NCBI RefSeq assembly: GCF_050033475.1
Contig: NZ_CP188319.1
Coordinates: 1,426,001-1,490,000 of the forward strand
Direction: 5' to 3'
From: Cetobacterium sp050033475
GTDB lineage: Bacteria > Fusobacteriota > Fusobacteriia > Fusobacteriales > Fusobacteriaceae
Length of the DNA: 64,000 bases
The notes under the pieces were generated by a model. That model was not told where the DNA came from. It searched no databases and worked only from the letters and a program-made list of their open reading frames with translations. The position numbers and the translations under genes are program-made. Shown one piece after another: positions 41,067 through 49,445 of this stretch; position 1 is the stretch's first letter; every line of letters starts with the position of its first letter.

Positions 41067-42032
41067 TCAATATTTTTCTTTTCTAAATAAAACCCATGCA
41101 AGAACTAATCCTAAAAGCACTGCAATTCCAAGAACAATATAAAATCCATTTAGATTTTTCTCAAAGGGAATTCCAGGAACATTCATTCCCCAAAGTCCCG
41201 ATATAATCGTAGGAATAGCAAAGACTATTGTTATCAGGGTCAGTTTTTTCATAACTTCGTTCATGTTATTGGATATAACTGAGGAAAAGGCGTCTCTGGT
41301 ACCACCTAGGATACTATAATAAATATTTGCCATTTCAATGGCCTGTTTTGTTTCAATGATAACGTCCTCTAGAAGTTCTAAGTCATCTGGATATTTTTTT
41401 ACAATTTCAGTTCTCATCATACGTTCTAGAACTGCCTCATTAGATTTTAAGGAAGTGGTAAAATAAACCAAACTTTTTTCCAATTCTAGCAGCAACATCA
41501 ATTCTTCATTTCTCATGGATTCCTTCAAATGTTTTTCCACGCTGTCACTTATTCTACCAATTTGTTTTAGGTAGTATAGGAAGTATGTGGAATTACGGAA
41601 TAGTAATTGAAGAATGAATCTTATTTTCTTATATGTATAAAAACTTTTAATTTTTCCATTTATAAACTCCTCTATAAGGGAAAACTTAGTTGTGGATACA
41701 GTTATAATATTATCATTTAAAAGTATTATACCTAGAGGCATTGTAGTGAAACTACATCTATTTTCAGTACTATGCATAGGAACATCTATTATAACTAAGA
41801 CCATTCCATCATCAATTTCCAAACGGGCTTTTTCCTCGTCGTCCAAGGCTGCTCTTATGTGTTCGTCTGGTATTTCAAAGGCACTGGTTATTGTTCTAAT
41901 CTCATCCTCTGTGGGATTTAACAGATGTATCCAAGTGTTTTTCTCTGTTAATTTCTCTATTTCTAAATTTTCACCTATTACGAAGGGCTTTTTTTCTAAT
42001 ATATCATTGTGGCTTTTGTAAATCTTTATCAT
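41067..42032 (-). CDS. corA: CorA-family magnesium/cobalt channel
   Basis: The 321-residue protein has the long cytoplasmic N-terminal funnel, then two C-terminal membrane helices. The invariant pore motif G-M-N is present in W-G-M-N-V-P-G, and the end carries basic residues (R-K-E-K). It imports Mg2+ or Co2+ as a pentamer. GGGGAAGAG precedes the ATG. The gene follows dnaN on the same strand with a 22-nt gap, so they may be co-transcribed. Confidence 0.93.
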   Translation of the reverse strand: MIKIYKSHNDILEKKPFVIGENLEIEKLTEKNTWIHLLNPTEDEIRTITSAFEIPDEHIRAALDDEEKARLEIDDGMVLVIIDVPMHSTENRCSFTTMPLGIILLNDNIITVSTTKFSLIEEFINGKIKSFYTYKKIRFILQLLFRNSTYFLYYLKQIGRISDSVEKHLKESMRNEELMLLLELEKSLVYFTTSLKSNEAVLERMMRTEIVKKYPDDLELLEDVIIETKQAIEMANIYYSILGGTRDAFSSVISNNMNEVMKKLTLITIVFAIPTIISGLWGMNVPGIPFEKNLNGFYIVLGIAVLLGLVLAWVLFRKEKY

Positions 42033-42054
42033 AGGCTCTTCCCCTTTCTACATG

Positions 42055-43146
42055 TTAATCTCTTAGGGCTAGTGGCATTAGTATATATTTATAAGATGTT
42101 TCATTGTACTGCGAAACTTCAAACATAGCTGAAGCCGAATTTCCCTTTATCACTGTGTTGTCCTGTAAATTATCAATAAAGTCATATAAATATTTAGTAT
42201 TTAAAGAGCATCTCAGGTCTTCACCAGTTTTTATCATATTAACCTTTTGAGTTATTTTAGCCTTTCCTGAATAGGCACTCATGGTTAAGTTATTATTTTT
42301 AAATTCAAAAAGAGCTCCATTTTTAGTTTCTACGCTGGTTCTAGCAACGGTCATAACCTTCTTTAAAGCACTTTTCAATTCCTTAGTATTAAATTCCATG
42401 GATTTATTGAAATTAGCTCCAGCTATGATTCCCTTAACATTTGGAAATGGAAGTTCAATAATTTTACTTGTGAAATAATTATTATCCCAAAGGAAAATTA
42501 AAACATTTCCATTATATCCTAAAGTAACGGGCTCCTTATAATCCTTCAATAATTTACACAGTATATTTATTGTTTCCAAAGGAATTGAAACTTCCTTTTC
42601 CTCGGCACATTTAAAATCCCTTGTAAAATATGTTAATCTATAGGAATCAGTTGAAACAAATTCCATTGAATCCTTATTAAAGAATGTTCTGATACAATTT
42701 ATCGCCATATTTTCATTGGAAACAGCTGCGGAAAATTTAACTTTTTCCATGGACTCCACAAAATCTGTTCCTGTAATATCCATTATTTTTTCTAATTTTA
42801 ATTTTTGAATTTCTGGATAAAGATCAGAATCTAAAATAGTGAATTCGGCTTGGTGGATTAGTAGAGATTCTCCTTGAAGGGAAAATACAACATTTTCATT
42901 GTCTAAAAGTTTTATATATTCTAAAACTAAAAGTGGTTTAAAAACTACTACTCCACTTTCTTCAACAATACCTTCTATTTCCTTTATAAAATTCATATCT
43001 ATATTAGTTCCAGTAAATATTATTTTATTATCTATGGCTTGTATTTTAAGTCCTGACAGGACGGGCCTTATGGGATTATCCTTAAGAACATTGGTAAATT
43101 CCGAGAGAACGTTAGCTAATGTAACTCTGTCTATGGAAAATTTCAT
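42055..43146 (-). CDS. dnaN: DNA polymerase III beta subunit (sliding clamp)
   Basis: The ATG at 43146 follows GGAGG and gives the standard N-terminus M-K-F-S-I-D-R; a longer in-frame start at 43203 has no ribosome site. At 363 residues it has the three clamp domains; T-D-S-Y-R-L-T and the C-terminal Y-I-L-M-P-L motif are diagnostic. The gene is not next to dnaA, recF or gyrB here but heads a dnaN-corA pair. No DnaA boxes or origin were seen around it. Confidence 0.95.
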   Translation of the reverse strand: MKFSIDRVTLANVLSEFTNVLKDNPIRPVLSGLKIQAIDNKIIFTGTNIDMNFIKEIEGIVEESGVVVFKPLLVLEYIKLLDNENVVFSLQGESLLIHQAEFTILDSDLYPEIQKLKLEKIMDITGTDFVESMEKVKFSAAVSNENMAINCIRTFFNKDSMEFVSTDSYRLTYFTRDFKCAEEKEVSIPLETINILCKLLKDYKEPVTLGYNGNVLIFLWDNNYFTSKIIELPFPNVKGIIAGANFNKSMEFNTKELKSALKKVMTVARTSVETKNGALFEFKNNNLTMSAYSGKAKITQKVNMIKTGEDLRCSLNTKYLYDFIDNLQDNTVIKGNSASAMFEVSQYNETSYKYILMPLALRD

Positions 43147-43280
43147 GATGATGTACCTCCAAAAAAAGTCTTTTAGAAAAATTATACACCATATTATAAA
43201 CACTTACAAGGAAATATGTGAAAATATATGGTAAAATAATAAAGCGAAGAACTTTTGTACTTGAGAGGAGAGATTAGAAG

Positions 43281-44219
43281 ATGTTATCAGTAATTATTAT
43301 GATTTTAGGAATTGTTGCCTTGGTCTATGGAGCCAACTTTCTAGTTGATGGGGCTTCCTCCATAGCCAAGAGATTTAACATTCCAAATTTAGTTATCGGT
43401 TTAACCATAGTTGCCTTTGGAACTTCTGCTCCAGAACTGGTGGTAAATACCATAGCTTCCATTAAGGGGTATTCAGCAATAACAATGGGAAATGTTATTG
43501 GAAGTAACCTTATAAATATTTTGATTATATTGGGGATAACTTCGATTATATATCCCTTGGCAGTTAGTAAAACAACAGCCTATGTGGAAATTCCCCTATC
43601 TATTTTAGCAGCATTGACAGTTTTAATAATGGCCAATGATACTTTTCTAGATGGATTTAAAAATGTTATTGGAAGAGGAGATGGAATAATTTTATTACTA
43701 TTCTTCCTAATGTTCCTAGCCTATAATTTCTATCTTACTTTAAATGCTAAGGAAGATGATGAAATGGCTATTAAAAATTATTCCATGGGAGTGGCAATAA
43801 TAGCATTTCTTGGGGGATTAATTCTTTTAATAGTTGGTGGAAAATTCATAGTTGATTCAGCTGTGGAAATTGCAAAGGGATTTGGAGTTTCGGAAAGAGT
43901 AATATCTCTGACAATAGTTGCCCTAGGAACATCTCTTCCAGAATTGGCAACATCAGTGGTAGCTGCTATGAAAAAAAATCCAGACTTAGCCATGGGAAAC
44001 TGTGTAGGTTCAAATATTTTCAATATTTTCTTTATTTTAGGAATTTCAACTTTAATTAGACCTATTGAAATTGCCTCAGGAGAAAATTTAGAATTAATCT
44101 TTAACCTATTTGCTGGAATTTTACTTTTCGTTTTTGTTATTAAAAGTAAAAAGTTAGTTAGATGGCAAGGGATAGCCATGGTATTATTCTATGGAATTTA
44201 TCTATGGGATCTACTATGA
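43281..44219 (+). CDS. Calcium/sodium antiporter (CaCA family, YrbG-like)
   Basis: The 312-residue protein has about ten membrane helices and two inverted alpha repeats, G-T-S-A-P-E-L-V-V-N and G-T-S-L-P-E-L-A-T-S, each followed by G-N-V-I-G-S-N and G-N-C-V-G-S-N. These form the cation site. It would extrude Ca2+ in exchange for Na+ or H+. The gene overlaps the LacI regulator by 4 nt (ATGA), so they are probably co-transcribed although unrelated in function. Confidence 0.93.
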   Translation: MLSVIIMILGIVALVYGANFLVDGASSIAKRFNIPNLVIGLTIVAFGTSAPELVVNTIASIKGYSAITMGNVIGSNLINILIILGITSIIYPLAVSKTTAYVEIPLSILAALTVLIMANDTFLDGFKNVIGRGDGIILLLFFLMFLAYNFYLTLNAKEDDEMAIKNYSMGVAIIAFLGGLILLIVGGKFIVDSAVEIAKGFGVSERVISLTIVALGTSLPELATSVVAAMKKNPDLAMGNCVGSNIFNIFFILGISTLIRPIEIASGENLELIFNLFAGILLFVFVIKSKKLVRWQGIAMVLFYGIYLWDLL

Positions 44220-45208
44220 AAGTAACCATTAAGGATGTGGCCAAGGATTGTGGAGTTTCACCTTCTACGGTTTCTAGAGTAATTGCAGACAATCCCAACA
44301 TTAGCCAAGAAACCAAGGACAGGGTAAATGAATCCATAAGAAAATTGAACTATAAACCCAATATAATGGCCAGGGGCTTAGTGAATAATAAAACTAAAAT
44401 AATTGGAGTGATTATGCCCAATGAAGCCACAAATTTATTTAGCAATCCATTTTTCACCAAGGTTTTAAGAGGAATAAGTACAGGGGCAGAGGAAAATAAC
44501 TACTATATTATGTATGCCTTTGGAAAATCCCAAAAGCAGGAAATAAAAGCTGTAAAAGATTTTGTGTCCAGTGGCTTAGTAGATGGAATTTGTCTTTTAA
44601 CCATAAGAGAAAATGATTCCTCTATAAAATATTTAAAGGAACAGAATTTTCCCTTTGTTGTCATAGGAGAACCTGAAGATAAAAAAGATAAGGATATTCT
44701 ATGGGTAGATAATAACAACTATGAAATTGCTTTAGAAATGGTGGAAATATTAAGTAAAAAAAATATTAAAAAATTAGGTTTCATAGGAGCTAAAAAAAAT
44801 TGGAGAGTTTCTCTAAATAGACTTAGAGGTTTCCTAGATGGTTGTAAAAATAATAATATTTCCTATGAAATTCTCCAGGGAGATGAATTTTCCAAGGAAG
44901 TAGGATACAATCTTTCTGTGGAACTTTTTAAAAATTTTTCCCCTGAGGGAATCATTACCACAGATGATGTTTTAGCCTATGGTGTGGAGGAATATTTAAA
45001 TAAAAACAGTTTAAAAGATATACACCTATTTGGTTTTAATAATAATCCCCTGGGAGAATTTTTAAAACATCCTTTAAATACAGTGGAAATCCATGGGGAA
45101 ATATTGGGCCATGAGGCCATAGATCTTTTAATTAAAAAATTAAAAAATGAAGATCATGAGAATAATTTTATAGTTCAAAGTGAAATAATTTTAAAAAATT
45201 TGTCTTAA
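44216..45208 (+). CDS. LacI-family regulator, probable maltose operon repressor
   Basis: The start at 44216 shares ATGA with the antiporter stop; an upstream frame start lies inside that gene. The 330-residue protein has the LacI HTH (T-I-K-D-V-A-K-D-C-G-V-S-P-S-T-V-S-R-V) and a periplasmic-binding-type effector domain. It lies directly upstream of the GH13 glucosidase, and a near-perfect LacI-type operator sits in between, so it is the likely repressor of the sugar operon; MalR is the closest functional analogue by context. The effector is presumably maltose or a maltose phosphate. Confidence 0.88.
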   Translation: MKVTIKDVAKDCGVSPSTVSRVIADNPNISQETKDRVNESIRKLNYKPNIMARGLVNNKTKIIGVIMPNEATNLFSNPFFTKVLRGISTGAEENNYYIMYAFGKSQKQEIKAVKDFVSSGLVDGICLLTIRENDSSIKYLKEQNFPFVVIGEPEDKKDKDILWVDNNNYEIALEMVEILSKKNIKKLGFIGAKKNWRVSLNRLRGFLDGCKNNNISYEILQGDEFSKEVGYNLSVELFKNFSPEGIITTDDVLAYGVEEYLNKNSLKDIHLFGFNNNPLGEFLKHPLNTVEIHGEILGHEAIDLLIKKLKNEDHENNFIVQSEIILKNLS

Positions 45209-45292
45209 TACTAGACATATAATATAAAATATGGTAACTTTAAAATAGATAGAGAATAGAATGCATTTTAAGATGCATTTTATTTTTACAAA

Positions 45293-45314
45293 TTTATGCA
45301 AACGATTGCATAAA
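45293..45314. promoter_or_regulatory. LacI-type operator upstream of the glucosidase
   Basis: TGCAAACGATTGCA, embedded in longer TTTATGCA/TGCATAAA arms, is a near-perfect palindrome with the central CG typical of LacI/GalR sites. It lies 12 nt before the glucosidase ATG, so bound repressor would also cover the ribosome-site region. A tandem GATGCATTTTA-like direct repeat lies just upstream (45260-45285). Confidence 0.8.
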
Positions 45315-45326
45315 AAAGGAGAGTAT

Positions 45327-46979
45327 ATGGATAAGAAATGGTGGAAAGAAGCAGTTGTTTATCAAATATATCCTCAAAGTTTTATGGATTCCAACGGTGA
45401 TGGAATCGGAGATATTAGAGGAATAATTTCTAAATTAGATTATTTAAAAGATTTAGGAGTAGATGTAATTTGGGTTTGTCCAATGTATAAATCTCCTAAG
45501 GATGACAATGGTTATGATATTTCTGATTATGAGGATATTTCCTCAGACTTTGGAACCATGGAAGATTTCCAGGAACTTTTAAATGAAGTTCATAAAAGAG
45601 ATATGAAACTTATAATAGATTTAGTGATTAATCATACCAGTGATGAGCATCCTTGGTTTATAGAATCAAAAAGTTCTAGGAATAATAATAAAAGAGATTG
45701 GTACATTTGGAAAGAAGGAGTCAATGGCCAAGAACCAAATAATTGGGAAAGTATTTTCAGTGGTTCAGCTTGGGAATATGATAAAAATACCAAGGAGTAT
45801 TATTTACATCTATTTTCTAAAAAACAGCCAGATTTAAATTGGGAAAATCCTGAAGTTCGAAGAGAACTTTATAAAATGATAAATTGGTGGTTGGATAAGG
45901 GAATAGATGGTTTTAGGGTAGATGCCATAAGTCATATTAAAAAGGAACCTGGATTTAAAAATATGGATAATCCAGATAATTTAAAGTATGTTCCTTCCTT
46001 TAAAAAACATATGAATGTTTCTGGAATCCATGATTTCTTAAAAGAGTTAAAGGAAAATACCTTTGAAAAATATGATATTTTCACAGTGGGAGAAGCCAAT
46101 GGAGTAAAGGCCCAGGATGGAAATCTATGGGTTGGAAAAAAAGAAGGAAAATTCAATATGGTTTTCCAATTTGAACATTTGGATCTATGGGGTTATAGTA
46201 AAAAATTTAGTATAAGAAAGTATAAGGAAGTTTTAAATAAATGGCAAAAAGCTCTCGAAGAGGACGGATGGAATGCTCTTTTTATAGAAAATCACGACAT
46301 TCCAAGGGTTGTTTCTACCTGGGGAAATGATGAAAAATATTGGAGAGAATCTGCCACAGCCTTTGGAACAACATATTTTTTACAAAGGGGAACTCCATTT
46401 ATATATCAAGGGCAGGAAATAGGAATGACCAATGTAAACTTTGAGTCCCTTGAGGATTATAAGGATATAAAAAGTGTAAATCTCTATAGGGAGAGGATAG
46501 AGGAGGGAGTTTCAAAGGAAAAAGCTCTAGAGGAAATAAGAGCAATATCTAGGGATAATGCTCGAACTCCTATGCAATGGAACTTAGGAAAAAATTCAGG
46601 TTTTACAGAAGGAACTCCTTGGTTACCTGTAAATAAAAATTATAAAAAGATAAATGTGGAGTTGGAGTTAGAGGAGAGAGATTCTATTCTTAATTTTTAT
46701 AAAAAACTTATAAAATTGAAGAAAAAGTCCCATACTCTTATTTATGGAAAATTTAATCTTCTTATGGAGAAGGATGAATATATATTTGCCTATGAAAGAA
46801 TTTCTTCTAGGAATAAATATTTAATAATAAGTAATCTTTCAGAAAAAGAAAACATTTTCTCTGGAGAAGAAATTGTAGAATTTAAAAATTTACAATTGAG
46901 TAATTATAAAGTGGAAGATCATATACCTATGAAGGAAATAAAGTTAAGACCATACGAAACTAGAGTTTATAAATATTAA
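45327..46979 (+). CDS. GH13 alpha-glucosidase (maltase-type by active-site residue)
   Basis: The start at 45327 follows AAAAGGAG. The 550-residue enzyme has GH13 motifs: D-L-V-I-N-H-T, G-F-R-V-D-A with catalytic Asp199, V-G-E-A-N with the acid Glu, and E-N-H-D. Q-P-D-L-N-W-E-N-P marks the oligo-1,6-glucosidase/alpha-glucosidase subfamily. The residue after Asp199 is Ala200; in characterised relatives Val there favours alpha-1,6 and Ala or Thr favours alpha-1,4 substrates, so maltose-type sugars are likely. The neighbour genes, PTS EIICB and MapP-like phosphatase, fit this. Trehalose-6-phosphate hydrolase is the main alternative and is less likely for that reason. Cytoplasmic, no signal peptide. 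Confidence 0.9.
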   Translation: MDKKWWKEAVVYQIYPQSFMDSNGDGIGDIRGIISKLDYLKDLGVDVIWVCPMYKSPKDDNGYDISDYEDISSDFGTMEDFQELLNEVHKRDMKLIIDLVINHTSDEHPWFIESKSSRNNNKRDWYIWKEGVNGQEPNNWESIFSGSAWEYDKNTKEYYLHLFSKKQPDLNWENPEVRRELYKMINWWLDKGIDGFRVDAISHIKKEPGFKNMDNPDNLKYVPSFKKHMNVSGIHDFLKELKENTFEKYDIFTVGEANGVKAQDGNLWVGKKEGKFNMVFQFEHLDLWGYSKKFSIRKYKEVLNKWQKALEEDGWNALFIENHDIPRVVSTWGNDEKYWRESATAFGTTYFLQRGTPFIYQGQEIGMTNVNFESLEDYKDIKSVNLYRERIEEGVSKEKALEEIRAISRDNARTPMQWNLGKNSGFTEGTPWLPVNKNYKKINVELELEERDSILNFYKKLIKLKKKSHTLIYGKFNLLMEKDEYIFAYERISSRNKYLIISNLSEKENIFSGEEIVEFKNLQLSNYKVEDHIPMKEIKLRPYETRVYKY

Positions 46980-47002
46980 GAAATATTTAGGAGGCTATTA
47001 CT

Positions 47003-48649
47003 ATGAAAAAGTTTAAGTTGGGATCCTTTGATTTTTGGCAAAAATTTGGTAAGGCATTATTGGTTGTTATAGCTGTTATGCCCGCTGCGGGACTTATGAT
47101 ATCTGTTGGAAAATTATTAGGAGGTTCCTTTGATCTATCTCTTCTAAAAATAGTGGGTAGAGTTATGGAAGATATAGGTTGGGGAATTATAGTTAATTTA
47201 CATATTCTTTTTGCAGTGGCTATTGGAGGTTCCTGGGCAAAGGATAGATCTGGTGGAGCCTTTGCAGCTCTGCTTTCCTTTATCTTAATAAATAGAATTA
47301 CAGGAAGCATTTTCCATGTGAATGAAGGGATGTTAAATGATTCCAATGGAACAATAGTTTCCCTAACAGGGCAAACTCTTTTGGTAAAGGATTATTTTAA
47401 ATCTATCCTTGGAGCTCCAGCATTGAATATGGGAGTTTTTGTAGGAATTATATCTGGATTTATGGGAGCAACACTTTATAATAAATATTACTCCTTTGAA
47501 AAGTTACCAAAATCTTTAGCATTTTTCAATGGAAAAAGATTTGTTCCCTTTATGGTTGTCATAGGTTCTACTATTATGGCAGTGATCTTAGCCTATATTT
47601 GGCCCTTTGTTCAATGGGGACTTAATAGTTTCGGACAATGGATTGCCACTTCTAAGGATACGGCTCCAATTGTAGCTCCATTTTTATACGGAACTTTAGA
47701 AAGATTACTATTACCCTTTGGACTTCATCATATGTTGACAATTCCTATGAATTATACAGAACTTGGGGGAACTTATAAGGTTTTAACAGGAGCAGAAGTT
47801 GGAAAAACCATAGCTGGTCAAGATCCAATTTGGTTTGCATGGATAACAGATTTAAATAATTTTAAAAATGCTGGGGATATGGTGGATTATAAAGAATTGC
47901 TTGCCACTGTGGTTCCTGCTAGATTCAAAGTTGGACAAGTTATTCTTTCAAATGCATCTCTATTGGGAATTGCCCTTGCAATGTATAAAAATGTTGATGA
48001 GGAAAAGAAAAATCAATATAAAACAATTTTTATTTCTGCTGGATTGGCTGTATTTTTAACAGGAGTAACTGAACCATTGGAATTTATGTTTATGTTCATA
48101 GCACCAGTACTTTATGGAATTTATGCTGTTTTAGCAGGACTTTCCTTTGCTGTGGCAGATTTAATCCATTTAAGAATTCAATCCTTTGGTATGATTGAGT
48201 TATTAACAAGAACTCCTTTGATGATAAATGCTGGTCTAGGTGGAGATTTAATTAATTTTCTTCTTGTATCCACAGGATTCTTCCTACTAAATTATTTTGT
48301 AGCAAACTTTATAATTCAGAAATTCAATGTACCAACTCCTGGAAGATTGGGAAATTATATCGACAAGGAAGAGGATCATCCTTCAGAAAATAAAGTTGAA
48401 AAAAATAAAAATACTTTAGCTCAAACAATTATTTCTCTCCTAGGAGGAAGGGATAATATAGAAGATGTGGATGCTTGTATGACTAGACTTAGAGTTACTG
48501 TAAGAGATAATAATTTAGTTGCAGAGGAGAGAGATTGGAAATCCACAGGGTCTATCGGTTTAATAATTAAAGGTAATGGAGTCCAAGCAATTTATGGCCC
48601 AAAGGCAGATACAATAAAATCCAATATTCAAGATCTATTGGGAATCTAG
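47003..48649 (+). CDS. PTS EIICB for an alpha-glucoside, probably maltose
   Basis: The 548-residue protein has an N-terminal EIIC of the glucose/maltose superfamily (F-G-K-A-L-L-V-V-I-A-V-M-P-A-A-G-L, later G-L-H-H-M-L-T-I-P) and a C-terminal EIIB domain with the phospho-Cys in D-V-D-A-C-M-T-R-L-R-V at Cys492. No EIIA domain is fused, so an external EIIA is needed. The gene starts 23 nt after the glucosidase. Together with the MapP-like phosphatase it suggests import of maltose as maltose-6'-phosphate. Similarity to MalX/MalT types is inferred by eye. Confidence 0.9.
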   Translation: MKKFKLGSFDFWQKFGKALLVVIAVMPAAGLMISVGKLLGGSFDLSLLKIVGRVMEDIGWGIIVNLHILFAVAIGGSWAKDRSGGAFAALLSFILINRITGSIFHVNEGMLNDSNGTIVSLTGQTLLVKDYFKSILGAPALNMGVFVGIISGFMGATLYNKYYSFEKLPKSLAFFNGKRFVPFMVVIGSTIMAVILAYIWPFVQWGLNSFGQWIATSKDTAPIVAPFLYGTLERLLLPFGLHHMLTIPMNYTELGGTYKVLTGAEVGKTIAGQDPIWFAWITDLNNFKNAGDMVDYKELLATVVPARFKVGQVILSNASLLGIALAMYKNVDEEKKNQYKTIFISAGLAVFLTGVTEPLEFMFMFIAPVLYGIYAVLAGLSFAVADLIHLRIQSFGMIELLTRTPLMINAGLGGDLINFLLVSTGFFLLNYFVANFIIQKFNVPTPGRLGNYIDKEEDHPSENKVEKNKNTLAQTIISLLGGRDNIEDVDACMTRLRVTVRDNNLVAEERDWKSTGSIGLIIKGNGVQAIYGPKADTIKSNIQDLLGI

Positions 48650-48656
48650 GTGAAAA

Positions 48657-49418
48657 ATGAAATTATTAAGTTTAAATTGCCATTCCTGGCAAGAGAAAAA
48701 TCAATTGGAAAAAATAAAATATCTAGGAAAAACTATTTTAGAAGAGAATTTTCAAATAGTGGCTCTTCAGGAAGTGAGTAAAAAAATTGGTGATGAAACA
48801 ATGGATTTTTATAGACTTCTTTCTGAAGAGTTAAAGGGCTATCATGGATTTTGGGATTTTTCCCACATTGGATATTCTATATATGAAGAGGGGCTTTGTA
48901 TTTTTTCAAAATATCCCATTATAGCAAGGGAAAGTTTTTATGTTTCCAAGGATACCAATACAAATAATTGGAAATCTAGAAAAATAGTTAAGGTTACTTT
49001 AGAAGTAAATGGAAATAAGGTAGACGTCTATTCTTGCCATATGGGGTGGTGGAATGATGAAGAGGAGCCATTTAAAGAACAATGTGATAGGCTTCTTGAG
49101 AAAATAAAATCTTCTGAAAATATAAGTATATTAATGGGAGATTTTAATAACGATGGAAATGTCTCTGGGGAGGGATATGACTATCTATTATCTAAGGGAC
49201 TATATGATACATACACTCTAGCTAAGGACTCTGATGAAGGAATCACTGTTTTAGGAGAAATTGATGGATGGGAAAATTCCTTCGAGAGAAAGAGAATGGA
49301 CCTGATACTTAGTACAAAGCCTTTAGAAGTTGAATATAGTAAGATTATATTCAATGGAAAACATAAAAAGATTATATCAGATCACTTTGGGGTTAATATA
49401 CAAATTAGATTAAAATAG
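48657..49418 (+). CDS. mapP: Endonuclease/exonuclease/phosphatase-fold protein, probable maltose-6'-phosphate phosphatase (MapP)
   Basis: The 253-residue protein has the EEP fold: L-N-C-H-S-W near the N-terminus, A-L-Q-E-V with the metal Glu, S-C-H-M-G-W, M-G-D-F-N-N-D and S-D-H-F-G at the end. In Enterococcus faecalis MapP, an EEP-fold enzyme encoded with a maltose PTS, removes the 6'-phosphate of maltose-6'-phosphate. The gene follows the EIICB stop by 8 nt and closes the operon. So PTS uptake, dephosphorylation and cleavage by the GH13 enzyme form a plausible path. A role in DNA or lipid hydrolysis is not excluded, but position argues against it. Confidence 0.75.
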   Translation: MKLLSLNCHSWQEKNQLEKIKYLGKTILEENFQIVALQEVSKKIGDETMDFYRLLSEELKGYHGFWDFSHIGYSIYEEGLCIFSKYPIIARESFYVSKDTNTNNWKSRKIVKVTLEVNGNKVDVYSCHMGWWNDEEEPFKEQCDRLLEKIKSSENISILMGDFNNDGNVSGEGYDYLLSKGLYDTYTLAKDSDEGITVLGEIDGWENSFERKRMDLILSTKPLEVEYSKIIFNGKHKKIISDHFGVNIQIRLK

Positions 49419-49445
49419 GATTGGAATATTCCAATCCTATTTTTC
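49412..49445. terminator. Bidirectional terminator
   Basis: ATAGGATTGGAA pairs with TTCCAATCCTAT across a 2-nt gap, with A-run and T-run flanks. It separates the convergent maltose and oxidoreductase operons. Confidence 0.9.

Noticed and set aside
42055..43280. Chromosome origin near dnaN
   Set aside because: No dnaA, no DnaA-box cluster (TTATNCACA-like) and no recF/gyrB neighbours are present around the gene.
48657..49418. DNA repair nuclease of the exonuclease III family
   Set aside because: The EEP fold is shared, but the gene is tightly coupled to a sugar PTS and lacks the Xth-type L-Q-E-T-K signature seen in the real xth gene at 38593-39348.
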